Assembly (NCBI GenBank): GCA_023424965.1 | Contig: JAFADI010000046.1 | Coordinates: 1 to 63,575, forward strand | From: Bacillota bacterium | GTDB lineage: Bacteria > Bacillota > Clostridia > Acetivibrionales > JAFADI01 | DNA length: 63,575 nucleotides | Direction of reading: 5' to 3' | Shown here: piece after piece, positions 33,587 through 42,502 of the stretch | How positions within the stretch are numbered: the stretch's first letter is position 1 | How the letters are laid out: each line of letters opens with the position of its first letter | Made by a program: the position numbers and the translations under genes | Notes under the pieces: model-generated | Database searches by the model: none | What the model saw: only the letters and a program-made list of their open reading frames with translations | What the model was told of the DNA's origin: nothing

Positions 33587-34462
33587 CTACCCTTTAATGC
33601 CGGAAGTGGCCATGTTCTCCACGTAATGCTTCTGGATGGATATGAACAGCAAGATGATGGGAATGATGGAAAGTACGGCTCCCGCATACATCGCACCGAA
33701 ATCCGTTTCATACTGTGCGATTGCCAGAAAGGCAATGGCCATCTGCAGCACGTATTTGTCCAATCCGGAAATGATGGTGGTGGGCCAGATATAATTATCC
33801 CACTGGGTAAGGAAAACCAGAATGGAAACGGTGAAAACGGGCCCTTTGACCAGGGGAAGCATCACCCTGTAAAATATCCTCCATCTGCCGCACCCGTCGA
33901 TGGTGGCGGCATCTTCCAGGTCCTTGGGGATTTCCAGGAAGAACTGCCTCAGAAAGAAAATCATGAAAGGATTGGCTACGGCAGGGAGCACCACCGCCGT
34001 CAGGGTGTCCAGCAGCCCCATGTCCTTTATCAGCTTGTACTGGGGCAGAAGCAGTATGTCCGCCGGGATGATGAGCAGGAAGAGAATCAGCAGAAAAACC
34101 GTATTCCTTGCGAAAAACTTAATCCGTGCAAAGCTGTATGCCGCCAGGGAGTTCACAAACAGGTTCACGGCCACCGCCACCAACCCCACATACACGGTGT
34201 TGTAGAATACCTTTAAAAAGCTTATCTGGACCTCTTCACTGGAAAAAAGCCTCCGGTAGTTGTCCAATACAAAGCTTTCCGGCAAAAAAGTATAAAGTCC
34301 CAGTTCCGTAAACCGGTTCAATTCCGTTCTCCCTTTGAAGGAATTGCCGATGACCCATAAAAAGGGGACGATCACCAGTATACCCACCAAAACCAGTATT
34401 ATGTAATAGAAAAGGGGTGTAAAAATATTTCTTTTCCTTTTAGCAGCCCTGTGTATCATCAT
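33587..34462 (-). CDS. Carbohydrate ABC transporter permease, MalG family
   Basis: The roughly 291-residue permease has six helices and an EAA loop (LEDAATIDGCGRWRIFYRVMLPLVK), ending in VENMATSGIKG. ATG 34462 sits three bases after ATGAGG and the next codon is also ATG; ATG 34471 is the longer alternative. It lies 18 bp after the MalF-type gene and 27 bp before the glycosidase-like gene. It is the second importer in the region and is diverged from the pair at 28072-29821. Confidence 0.94.
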   Translation of the reverse strand: MMIHRAAKRKRNIFTPLFYYIILVLVGILVIVPFLWVIGNSFKGRTELNRFTELGLYTFLPESFVLDNYRRLFSSEEVQISFLKVFYNTVYVGLVAVAVNLFVNSLAAYSFARIKFFARNTVFLLILFLLIIPADILLLPQYKLIKDMGLLDTLTAVVLPAVANPFMIFFLRQFFLEIPKDLEDAATIDGCGRWRIFYRVMLPLVKGPVFTVSILVFLTQWDNYIWPTTIISGLDKYVLQMAIAFLAIAQYETDFGAMYAGAVLSIIPIILLFISIQKHYVENMATSGIKG

Positions 34463-34480
34463 ATGCCTCATTCCTTTTAT

Positions 34481-35383
34481 TCAGTCTTCCCGGTTCAAAA
34501 GCTTAAACTGTACCGCGCTTATCAGAAGGATGATCAAAAAAACAACCACGGCGGCGGAAGACGCATAGCCCAGCTGCCCACCCTTAAAAGCGGTGTTGTA
34601 TACATAGTTGATCACCACATTGGTGCTGTTCAGGGGCCCTCCCGAGCCATCCGTCATAATGAAGACGGGCGTGAAGATCTTTAACGCATCCATGGTTGTC
34701 ATGATGATGACCAGGAGCATGGTGCGCCTCAGCAGGGGCAGGGTTATGAACAGAAATTCCTTGAAGGGGGTGGTCCCGTCAATCATTCCCGATTCGTACA
34801 ATTCCCGGGGAATGCCCAGAATACCGATAAAAAAGATGACCATATACCACCCGAAGGATTTCCATATACAGGTGAGGATGATACAGTTGAAGGCCTGGCC
34901 CGCATCTCCCAGAAGCCCCTGGGAGCCTATGCCCAGTTTTTCGAAGATGGAATTGACCAATCCGAAATCCGGCTGGTACATGAATTTCCACACCCATGCC
35001 ACCAGAGACATGGAGGTGACGACGGGAAAAAAATAGAGCGTCCTGAAGACGGAGGCCCCTTTTGAAACCTTCGACAAAAGGAAGGCCAGAATCAGGGCGA
35101 TCCCGCTCTGTACCGGCACCACCACTAAAGCGAAATAGAAGGAGTTGAACAGGGATTTCATGAAGTCCGAATCCCCCAGAATCCCGGTAAAGTTCTCACT
35201 CCCCACATATTTGTAGCTTTGGGAGAAAAACGTGATGTCGCTGACGCTGTACTGGAACAGTTGAATTGCCGGATACACCAGGAACAGTCCGATAAAGGCC
35301 AGGGCCGGCAGGATAAATAAATATCCGAAGATGTTGGCCTCATTGGACCTATTGATAATGCTTTTTCGTTGTACTGCCTGCAT
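34481..35383 (-). CDS. Carbohydrate ABC transporter permease, MalF family
   Basis: The 300-residue permease starts at ATG 35383, five bases after GGGGGAAG; the longer frame from 35449 overlaps the upstream gene's stop. Six helices are visible, beginning ANIFGYLFILPALAFIGLFLVYPAIQLFQ. The EAA loop is LYESGMIDGTTPFKEFLFITLPLLR, with Ser replacing the second Ala of the consensus, which is common in these families. A GC-rich hairpin separates it from the binding-protein gene. Confidence 0.94.
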   Translation of the reverse strand: MQAVQRKSIINRSNEANIFGYLFILPALAFIGLFLVYPAIQLFQYSVSDITFFSQSYKYVGSENFTGILGDSDFMKSLFNSFYFALVVVPVQSGIALILAFLLSKVSKGASVFRTLYFFPVVTSMSLVAWVWKFMYQPDFGLVNSIFEKLGIGSQGLLGDAGQAFNCIILTCIWKSFGWYMVIFFIGILGIPRELYESGMIDGTTPFKEFLFITLPLLRRTMLLVIIMTTMDALKIFTPVFIMTDGSGGPLNSTNVVINYVYNTAFKGGQLGYASSAAVVVFLIILLISAVQFKLLNRED

Positions 35384-35409
35384 GAAGTCTTCCCCCTGTT
35401 CAAGGCATC

Positions 35410-35432
35410 GGAGGGTGGAACCTCCACCCTCC
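35410..35432 (-). promoter_or_regulatory. Intercistronic hairpin between binding-protein and permease genes
   Basis: GGAGGGTGG (35410-35418) pairs perfectly with CCACCCTCC (35424-35432) and no T-run follows. Such hairpins between SBP and permease genes protect the upstream mRNA, giving more binding protein than permease. Confidence 0.7.
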
Positions 35433-35448
35433 CCAATTTTGGATCCCA

Positions 35449-36777
35449 TCAGTTTTTGCTCAATACCTTGTTAATGGACTCGGTATATTTCTTCACCACC
35501 GCGTCGATATCTTCCCCGTAGGCCACCGCATTAAAGGCCTGGGTAATCAATTCCGATACCTGGGGATAGGTCGCAAGGGCAGGTCTTGCCGTGCCATACT
35601 TGGCAATTCCCTCGGATACGGTTTTATAGGGCTCCTTGTCCCCAAAGGAGACGGTTACCGACTTTCTGACGGGCAGGTTGTTGATGGCCTCACAGTATTT
35701 GCCCACCGTGTCCTTGCCCCCCAGCTTGCTGACAAATTTCCACGCCAGGTCGGGATTTTTGCTCTGGCTGGTGATGGATACCTCCCAGCTTCCCAGGCCC
35801 GCACCATAGGTTTTATCCCTTGCCATGGGGGCTGTTCCCCATTCAAGGTCCTTGAACTTGTCATAGGTTCCGATCATCCAGGGGCCTGTGACCACAGAAG
35901 CGATCTTGCCCGTCTGGAAACCGTCGGGAATCACCTGCTTGGGCGCGATGCCCTCTTTGTGCAGGTCTGCCATGAGCTTCATCACTTTCTTCGTGGCCTC
36001 GCTGTCAAAAAAGCCGGTGGCGGTTTTTCCGTCATCGCTGACCGCTTTGCCTCCGGCAGCCGTCAGATACATGAGGTAATTGTAGGTCATGCCCTCATGG
36101 ACTGCGCTGGGGGGATCCATACAGGGCTGGGTGCCGTATACCAGTGTTTTTCCTCCCGCGTCCTTCCTGGTAACCTTCTTTGCGTTTTCATAGTACTGTT
36201 CAAAGGACCAGGCGCTATCAATGGTTGCCGGAGGAGTGATCCCCGCTTCTGCAAACAGCTTCTTGTTGTAAAACAGGACGGTGCCCGTTTCCTGCAGCGG
36301 CATGGCATAAATTTTCCCCTGGTACTGCACCGACTTGATAACACCCTCGGGGAAATCCGCCAGGTCGGCTTTATCCCAGTACTCATCCAGCGCAATGATG
36401 GAGCCTCCGTCGGCATAGCTGGCCATGTTGGGCCCGTCAATACCGATGATGTCGGGGGCCTTTCCTCCCGCAATCGCTATACGGAGCCTTCTTTCGTACT
36501 CATTGTAAGGAACCGCGGTAAATTCAACATCCATATCCCCTTTGATTTCCGCCACGTACTTCGGCATGGCGGGATCCGATGCCGGCATCCAGAATTTCAG
36601 CTTTGCATCGCCCGCTTTAGCGGCATCCGGCTTTTCCGCCGGGGCCGTTTCCGTCTTGGAGTCCTCTACCGCCGCCGGCTTTTCCGCAGCCTCCTTCGAT
36701 GCGGTACCGCATGCCGTTACGGATAATGCAAGGCAAACAGCCAGCATCAGGCACAACCCTTTGGCAACCTTTGTCAT
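35449..36777 (-). CDS. Extracellular solute-binding lipoprotein, carbohydrate type
   Basis: The 442-residue lipoprotein has a signal peptide with lipobox VTAC (Cys23), an acidic/Ala linker, and a CUT1 binding fold (LKFWMPASDPAMPKYV, GGKAPDIIGIDGPNMASYADGGSIIALDEYWDKADLADFPEG). It differs from the pair at 29918 and 41210, so it probably binds another sugar. ATG 36777 is eight bases after GGGGAGG; the frame runs to 36822. It lies between an AraC-type response regulator and two permeases. Direct repeats upstream (36862-36910) may be the regulator's sites. Confidence 0.94.
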   Translation of the reverse strand: MTKVAKGLCLMLAVCLALSVTACGTASKEAAEKPAAVEDSKTETAPAEKPDAAKAGDAKLKFWMPASDPAMPKYVAEIKGDMDVEFTAVPYNEYERRLRIAIAGGKAPDIIGIDGPNMASYADGGSIIALDEYWDKADLADFPEGVIKSVQYQGKIYAMPLQETGTVLFYNKKLFAEAGITPPATIDSAWSFEQYYENAKKVTRKDAGGKTLVYGTQPCMDPPSAVHEGMTYNYLMYLTAAGGKAVSDDGKTATGFFDSEATKKVMKLMADLHKEGIAPKQVIPDGFQTGKIASVVTGPWMIGTYDKFKDLEWGTAPMARDKTYGAGLGSWEVSITSQSKNPDLAWKFVSKLGGKDTVGKYCEAINNLPVRKSVTVSFGDKEPYKTVSEGIAKYGTARPALATYPQVSELITQAFNAVAYGEDIDAVVKKYTESINKVLSKN

Positions 36778-36832
36778 TTTTACAGCCTCCCCAATAAATT
36801 TTTTAATTGAGTCATCTCTCAAGCACCTTTTC

Positions 36833-36910
36833 AGTATATGGGGGCCCGGGAATTAAATAAATTGACCCGGTTTTGTAATTACTCCCGGAATTTGGGGGTT
36901 CTTGACCCGG
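36833..36910 (-). promoter_or_regulatory. Promoter with repeated TTGACCCGG motifs upstream of the second binding-protein gene
   Basis: TTGACCCGG occurs at 36862-36870 and 36902-36910, with a degenerate copy (TTACTCCCGG) at 36879-36888. On the minus strand a TATACT -10 lies at 36833-36838. Direct repeats behind a promoter suit the adjacent YesN-type regulator. Confidence 0.5.
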
Positions 36911-36967
36911 ACAGGCTTTAAGGTATACGGATTTAATATACGGTATCCTTTTTTAAGAATTTTTGAT

Positions 36968-38059
36968 TCATCCGGCATACATGCTCCTGTATTCGGAGGG
37001 ATAGAGGCCATAGGCCCTTCTGAAGCTTTTGCTGAAATGCTTTGTATTCACGTAGCCTACCTTGCAGGCCACCTCGTAGGTTTTAAATTTCAGGTCCTTA
37101 AGAAATTCCTTTGCCCTTTCCATGCGGACCAGAAGCAAATAATCGGAAAAAGTCATTCCCGTTTCTTTCTTGAACAGCTGACTGAAATAGAAATAATTCA
37201 GGTACATCTTTTCGGCGGCAGCTTTAAGCGAAATATCCGTGGACAGGCTTTCGTCCACATACTCCAGGGCCTTTTTGACGGTGAGGTTGCAGCCGCAGCC
37301 GGGCTTTGCGGATAAAACCGCCCGCTCCAGGAAATCCGCCGAATAATTTTTCAATTCCTCGATGGATTTTGTTTCATAGATTTTCATCAGCCCGGCTCTC
37401 AAGCTCAGATACCGGTCAAGGGACAGCATGCTCTCCTCCCGCAGCCTGCCGTTCAGGGCCTGCAAAAGGACTTCAACGGCTTTTACCGCTTTGACGGCAT
37501 TCATGCCCCACAGCCCTTCGGCTTCCGTCAACCCAAAAAAGAGGTCCTGCAGCTTTTCCGTATCCTTTGCCTTGATACACTCCATAAACCCGGGATGGCA
37601 TATCAATTCGTTATTTATACCATGCCCGGAAGTCTCCGCCCCGCTCCCATAAAATTTCCCTTTAAGGGCTTTCGCATTTTCCGCCAGGGAAGCCTCCGCC
37701 TTTTTAATGATTCCCAGGATCTCCCTGGGGCTTGAAGGCTTCAGGATATAATCAAAAACACTGAATTTTATGGCATGCTGGGCGTAGTTGAAGTCCGCAT
37801 GGGCGGTGAGAATGATGATGATCACGTCCTTATCCTGCTGCCGTATCCTCTCACTGAGCTTGAGTCCGTCAATGTAGGGCATCCGGATGTCCGTCAGGAC
37901 GATATCCGGCTTGAGCTCCGTTGCAAGCGCCAGCCCTCTCCTCCCGTTGTCGGCGGTGCCCACCACCTTCCAGCCGGAATCGTGGGCGCTTATTACGGCG
38001 CACAGCCCCGCCGCTACGATGGGTTCGTCTTCAACGATCAGAATCCTCAGATTGCCCAT
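36968..38059 (-). CDS. AraC-type response regulator (YesN family)
   Basis: The 363-residue regulator has an N-terminal receiver (LRILIVEDEPIVAAG ... DIVLTDIRMPYIDG with the phosphoacceptor Asp, Lys in YILKPS) and a C-terminal AraC double HTH (TDISLKAAAEKMYLNYFYFSQLFKKETGMTFSDYL and TYEVACKVGYVNTKHFSKSFRRAYGLYPSEYR). Phosphorylated by the kinase at 38031, it likely activates the downstream SBP-permease-glycosidase genes. ATG 38059 overlaps the kinase gene by 29 bp; ATG 38080 is an alternative. The middle region is much shorter than in the second YesN protein of the window. Confidence 0.95.
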   Translation of the reverse strand: MGNLRILIVEDEPIVAAGLCAVISAHDSGWKVVGTADNGRRGLALATELKPDIVLTDIRMPYIDGLKLSERIRQQDKDVIIIILTAHADFNYAQHAIKFSVFDYILKPSSPREILGIIKKAEASLAENAKALKGKFYGSGAETSGHGINNELICHPGFMECIKAKDTEKLQDLFFGLTEAEGLWGMNAVKAVKAVEVLLQALNGRLREESMLSLDRYLSLRAGLMKIYETKSIEELKNYSADFLERAVLSAKPGCGCNLTVKKALEYVDESLSTDISLKAAAEKMYLNYFYFSQLFKKETGMTFSDYLLLVRMERAKEFLKDLKFKTYEVACKVGYVNTKHFSKSFRRAYGLYPSEYRSMYAG

Positions 38060-39896
38060 TGGATAAATCGCTCCTTTCATTTTTGGGAAGCCTTATATAA
38101 ACGGTGGTTCCGGTGCCATAGGAGCTTTCAATGCTGATGGCGTCGACCCGTCCAAGCTGCAGGGCGATCCTGTCGCTTACATTTTTTATGCCCAGGCCGG
38201 TTCCGCCGGAAGTATATTCACGGTCCCTTATTTTTTTCAGGTCTTCCTCCCTTATCCCTATGCCGTCATCCTTTACCGTCAGGAGTATTTCTTCTCCCTC
38301 CCGCCTGCCGAGGATTTCAAGCCTTCCGTAGTTGTTTTTTCCCTTCAGGCCGTGGTTGATGGCATTTTCAATGATGGGCTGCAAGGTGAGCTTGGGGATG
38401 GAATTCTTCATGATTTCCTTCTCCACCGCAATGTTAACGGTAAAGCGGTTTCCAAAGCGCAGCTGCTGTATGGAGAGGTAATTCTCCAGTTGCTTCAGTT
38501 CGGCCTCAACCGTGGCGATCCCGTTGCCTCCGCTGATGCTGTAGCGCAGCAGGTTGCTTAAGGCCAGGACTCCCCCGGCAATCTCCTCCTGCCCCTTCAT
38601 CACCATGTGCCACTGCAGCGTATCCAGCGTATTATACAGAAAGTGGGGGTTGATCTGGAGCTGCAGTACTTTGATTTCCAGCTCCTTCTCCTTTTCCTGG
38701 CGCAGGATGATATCACGGATCAGCTGTTTTATCCTTTCGAACATGTCCATCATTCCCCTGTTGAGGAAAGCAATTTCTCCCACGTTTGTGTTGATTTCCA
38801 TGGGGGCGTCCAGTTGTTCCATATTTACCTTTTCCATTTTTCTTACCAGCTTCTTTATGGGCCTTTCAATCTGGAGGGAAATGAGGACGGATATGAAAAT
38901 CCCCATGAGTACGCCTATGACGGACACAAGCAGGATGATCCGCTGGGTTTTGGAAATATCCCGGTTGATGTTGTCCAGGGGGAAAATGCTGACAAGCTTC
39001 CAGTTGGAATAATCGGAGTCGCTGTAGGAGTAGACCTTGCCGTTGACAATCCGGTGCCCGCTTTTGCTGCCGATGATGCTGCGATAGTTTTCCCCTCCCA
39101 CCTGTTCAACAAAGCTTTGTTCAGTCAGGGCGGGATTGCTGCTGAAAATAATTTTTCCCGTGGGCTCCATCAGGATTACCCCGTCGTTTTCGATGGAGAT
39201 GCTGTTTTCCACGATAGACTTCAAGAGACTCCCTTCCACTTCTACCACCAGGGTTCCGATACTTTTGAAGGTATCCAGGTTCTTGATGGTTTTCAGGGCA
39301 AAGATGGATTTGTTTGTGATCTTGTCCCCATAGACAAAATCCCCGCTGGCAATGTCCTTATTGGTTTCAATGTCGTATATTCCCGTCCACACGGTCCTGC
39401 CGAACACCGATTCCCTGCTCTCGGCCACAAACTGTTCCATCAGTGTCCCGTAAGTCTCAGGGTTGAAGGAATTTGCGGTCTCATTTACACCGATGCTCAG
39501 ATTCGGACGGTTTGTGCTGAGCCAGATGGATTTGTACCTGTTGAGGAAGGGCATTTTGTAGCTGTTCAGTCTGTTCTCGATGAGCAGCCGGCGGGCATGG
39601 CTGATATCCTCTCCTTCACTGGTCCTGGTCAGCTCCTCGCATATTTCCCTGTCCTGAAATACATAGAGGATGAGGGTATCGATTTCCTGCAGGAACTTAT
39701 CGATTCCCTCCATGGTTTTGCTGGTGGTCTCATCGATGTACCCAAACATGTTGTTGGCAAAGATGCTTTTTATGCCTGCGAAGGTCACCGCTCCCACCGA
39801 CAGGGTTATCAGGACCACCAGTACGGAAATGCTGGTGATCAGCAGATACCGTATTTTATAAGTTCTCCCGGGCTCTCTCCGCAAACCCGTTCTCAT
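38031..39896 (-). CDS. Sensor histidine kinase (YesM family)
   Basis: The 621-residue membrane kinase has helix 1 at about residues 17-40, a large extracytoplasmic Cache-like domain (about 45-300), helix 2 near 303-325, HAMP, then a His_kinase domain with LQINPHFLYNTLDTLQWH (phosphorylated His) and HATPase boxes (QPIIENAINHGLKG, DDGIGI, GTGLGIKNVSDR). It should sense an extracellular sugar or binding-protein signal. It is first in the HK-RR-SBP-F-G-glycosidase series. GGAGGGGG precedes ATG 39896. It is divergent from the GH172 gene. Confidence 0.95.
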   Translation of the reverse strand: MRTGLRREPGRTYKIRYLLITSISVLVVLITLSVGAVTFAGIKSIFANNMFGYIDETTSKTMEGIDKFLQEIDTLILYVFQDREICEELTRTSEGEDISHARRLLIENRLNSYKMPFLNRYKSIWLSTNRPNLSIGVNETANSFNPETYGTLMEQFVAESRESVFGRTVWTGIYDIETNKDIASGDFVYGDKITNKSIFALKTIKNLDTFKSIGTLVVEVEGSLLKSIVENSISIENDGVILMEPTGKIIFSSNPALTEQSFVEQVGGENYRSIIGSKSGHRIVNGKVYSYSDSDYSNWKLVSIFPLDNINRDISKTQRIILLVSVIGVLMGIFISVLISLQIERPIKKLVRKMEKVNMEQLDAPMEINTNVGEIAFLNRGMMDMFERIKQLIRDIILRQEKEKELEIKVLQLQINPHFLYNTLDTLQWHMVMKGQEEIAGGVLALSNLLRYSISGGNGIATVEAELKQLENYLSIQQLRFGNRFTVNIAVEKEIMKNSIPKLTLQPIIENAINHGLKGKNNYGRLEILGRREGEEILLTVKDDGIGIREEDLKKIRDREYTSGGTGLGIKNVSDRIALQLGRVDAISIESSYGTGTTVYIRLPKNERSDLSNGQSEDSDR

Positions 39897-40116
39897 GCTC
39901 TTTCCCCCTCCCCGGCCTATAAAACAATTATAATTCCTCCGGCTCCGGACACCGGTGCATGTATTCTTGGCTTTGTAGGCTTTTTTTTGGTTTTTTCAGC
40001 CGGACTCCCGCCAATCTGCCAAAAAAAGTGAACCAAAACCAAAATTAAGGGTTTATGCAGCCGCCGGTTTGAGTGGTAAAGTAGAGGCAGCACGAAACAA
40101 TAGGAGGATTGAATTT
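39897..40116. other. Divergent intergenic region between YesM kinase and GH172 gene
   Basis: This stretch holds the promoters for both directions. A CTTTTTTTTGG / CCAAAAAAAG inverted repeat lies around 39978-40029, and AGGAGG for the GH172 start is at 40102-40107. I see no clear -35/-10 pair for either side, which suits activator-dependent promoters. There is no small gene. Confidence 0.5.
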
Positions 40117-41208
40117 ATGAATTCTGCAAATTATCCCACCGCTTCCCTCTCTACCATCGCTTTTGCCAGAAATGCTGCAAGGAAGCGCTTGTCCAGCTTT
40201 GACAGGACAGGGGGCAACGACGACAGGCTGTATATCGAGCCCGGAGAAACCAGGACCATCGCCGATATCAAAGGAGCAGGCTGTATTACCCATATATGGT
40301 GCACCATCGCGGGTGAAAATTTCATCGAGGAAAAGAACTATTTACGGAAAATAATTCTCAGAATGTACTGGGACAACGAGGAAAATCCCAGCGTGGAAGC
40401 TCCCATCGGCGACTTCTTCGGCATGGGGCATGCCCAGTGCCGGAATTTTGTCTCCGCACCGCTGCAGATGAGCCCTCAGGACGGAAAGGCCTTGAATTGC
40501 TGGTTCCCCATGCCTTTCTCCGAAGGCGCCAGAATTGAAATTGTCAATGAATGCGATGGGCAAACCATCTTTTATTTCTACATTGATTATGAGGAATACG
40601 CAGCACTTCCTGACGGTATGCTGAGGTTCCATGCCGCCTGGAACAGGGAAAACCCCACCAAAGGTGTGGAACAGGGAAGCATGACCAACAGGGAATGGTG
40701 CTTTGAAGGCAAAAACACCACCGGCGACGGGAACTATGTGCTCCTTGAAGCGGAAGGCAAAGGCCACTACGTGGGCTGCAACGTCAACATCCACAATCTC
40801 CGGGACACCGCAAAATGGGATTGGCCCGGTGAAGGGGACGACATGATCTTCATCGACGGCGAAAAATGGCCCCCCACCCTGCACGGCACCGGTACGGAGG
40901 ACTACTTCAACACCGCCTGGTGCCCCCAGCAGGAATATAACGCCCCCTACCACGGCATCATCCTGGGGGGAAGGGACAACTGGAAGGGCAAGATCAGCTA
41001 TTACAGGTATCACATCCAGGACCCCGTCATGTTTGAGAAATCCATCAAGGTGACAATCGAGCACGGGCACAACAACCACCGGTCCGATGACTGGTCAAGC
41101 ACCGCCTACTGGTACCAGACGGAACCCCACAAAAAGTTCAGGCCCATGCTTCCGGTGAAGGACAGGCTTCCCATTGATGAGGAGCAATTCCAGTGGGAGT
41201 GGAAGTAA
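40117..41208 (+). CDS. GH172 (DUF2961) family glycoside hydrolase
   Basis: The 363-residue protein is a DUF2961/GH172 enzyme: the family includes a difructose-anhydride-forming alpha-fructofuranosidase and exo-alpha-D-arabinofuranosidases. Seen here are GAGCITHIWCTI near the N-terminus, EAPIGDFFGMGHAQCRNF, NCWFPMPFSEGARIEI and LHGTGTEDYFNTAWCPQQEYNAPYHGI, whose Glu-Asp lies in the family's active-site strand. There is no signal peptide, so it acts on imported material. ATG 40117 follows AGGAGG; the frame opens at 40069 without a site. Its stop is one base from the stop of the convergent binding-protein gene. Confidence 0.9.
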   Translation: MNSANYPTASLSTIAFARNAARKRLSSFDRTGGNDDRLYIEPGETRTIADIKGAGCITHIWCTIAGENFIEEKNYLRKIILRMYWDNEENPSVEAPIGDFFGMGHAQCRNFVSAPLQMSPQDGKALNCWFPMPFSEGARIEIVNECDGQTIFYFYIDYEEYAALPDGMLRFHAAWNRENPTKGVEQGSMTNREWCFEGKNTTGDGNYVLLEAEGKGHYVGCNVNIHNLRDTAKWDWPGEGDDMIFIDGEKWPPTLHGTGTEDYFNTAWCPQQEYNAPYHGIILGGRDNWKGKISYYRYHIQDPVMFEKSIKVTIEHGHNNHRSDDWSSTAYWYQTEPHKKFRPMLPVKDRLPIDEEQFQWEWK

Positions 41209-41209
41209 G

Positions 41210-42502
41210 CTAAAACACAAGCCCGTTTGCCTTCAGGTACTGGTTTATCTCCTTGTCGGCGGAATTTGCGATGTCTTCGATGCTTTTATCGGTAAACATG
41301 GCTTCCTGTATGCTCCGGCTGACGATATTGGACATCTCCACCGGGTACCTGGGCTCGGGAATGGCGTTAGGCAGTATGCGGGTCTTGAACATTTCACTTA
41401 CCGGTGAGCTGAAAGCCTTTTCCTGGCTCCCCGCAACAACGGACTTTCTTGCGGGGAACTTGGAGCTGGCCTCGGTACACCACTGCAAAGGCCTCACCGT
41501 CTCTTTTCCCCACATCCAGACCGTAAACTCGGCCGCGGCATCCACATTTTTACGGTTTGGGTTCACAACCTGGAACCAGCCTCCGTAAACGCTTGTATCA
41601 ATGCCGTCTGCCGGACCGGGTATGGGGATCGCCCCATACTCGAAATCGGGATAATACCTTTCCAGCATTTTCACCGCCCAATAGCCGCATACCTGCATGG
41701 AAGTCTTCCCGGAGGCCAGGGGATATATATCGGAAGGCAGTTGAATGGTGGCTTCCGATTTATAATTGTATTTTGAAAGGGTCCTCCACAATTTCAACGC
41801 CTTCAGACCGGAGGTTTTGAACTTTGAGGTTCCCGTCTCACCGTCGATAACCCCTCCGGCCTGCATCAGAAAGGAATAAAAGATAAAATTCTGATAGTCA
41901 TTGGGCTGCCATGGCAGATTTATTCCTGTCATTCCATCGGAATTCAGTTTTTTGACGCTGTCCTCCAGCTCGTCCCAGTTTGCCGGAGGGTCCACTCCCT
42001 TGCCTGTCAACCGGTTCTTGTTGTAGAATAAGGCAACGGGCTCCCTCTCGATGGGAAGTCCCATGATTTTACCGTCATACATGGCCGCATTGAGGCTTTG
42101 CTCATAAAAATCCTTTTTGAGGCTGTCGTCCATATATTCATCCAGGGGCTGCATGCAACCCGCCTTGGCATACTTCATAAACCCTCCGGCGGAGATCATG
42201 TAGACGTCCGGGGCGCTGTTGGTGGCAAAAGCCGTCGGAAGCTTATTGGTGAGGTAATCATTGTAGGGGATCAGTTCAAATTCCACCTGGATATCCCGGT
42301 TGCTTGAATTCCACTGCTTTACCCAGTCATAGATCATGTAGTCTTCCTTATTGGATTTGAACTTCCACATCACCACCTGCCTGGGCGGTTCGGGCTTCTC
42401 TTTCTCTTTGCTGTCCTTCAGCGGGGAGCAGCCTGCCAGCGGACTGAAGAATACCGAGGCTGCAATAATATGAAGCATGGGACGGAAAAATTTTTTATTC
42501 AT
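41210..42502 (-). CDS. Orphan sugar-binding lipoprotein cotranscribed with a two-component system
   Basis: The 430-residue lipoprotein (lipobox LAGC, Cys25) has a CUT1-type binding fold (MWKFKSNKEDYMIYDW, LPTAFATNSAPDVYMISAGGFMKYAKAG, FYNKNRL). It is paralogous to the transporter lipoprotein at 29918-31264 across its length but has no permease genes beside it. Its start overlaps the response-regulator gene by 8 bp, so kinase, regulator and binding protein form one translationally coupled unit. It may present the ligand to the kinase, or it may deliver cargo to the 28072-29821 permeases. Confidence 0.93.
   Translation of the reverse strand: MNKKFFRPMLHIIAASVFFSPLAGCSPLKDSKEKEKPEPPRQVVMWKFKSNKEDYMIYDWVKQWNSSNRDIQVEFELIPYNDYLTNKLPTAFATNSAPDVYMISAGGFMKYAKAGCMQPLDEYMDDSLKKDFYEQSLNAAMYDGKIMGLPIEREPVALFYNKNRLTGKGVDPPANWDELEDSVKKLNSDGMTGINLPWQPNDYQNFIFYSFLMQAGGVIDGETGTSKFKTSGLKALKLWRTLSKYNYKSEATIQLPSDIYPLASGKTSMQVCGYWAVKMLERYYPDFEYGAIPIPGPADGIDTSVYGGWFQVVNPNRKNVDAAAEFTVWMWGKETVRPLQWCTEASSKFPARKSVVAGSQEKAFSSPVSEMFKTRILPNAIPEPRYPVEMSNIVSRSIQEAMFTDKSIEDIANSADKEINQYLKANGLVF

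Noticed and set aside
38607..40031. A 474-codon plus-strand frame opposite the YesM kinase
   Set aside because: The minus-strand kinase has intact motifs (INPHFLYNTLDT, HATPase boxes); the plus frame has none and no ribosome site.
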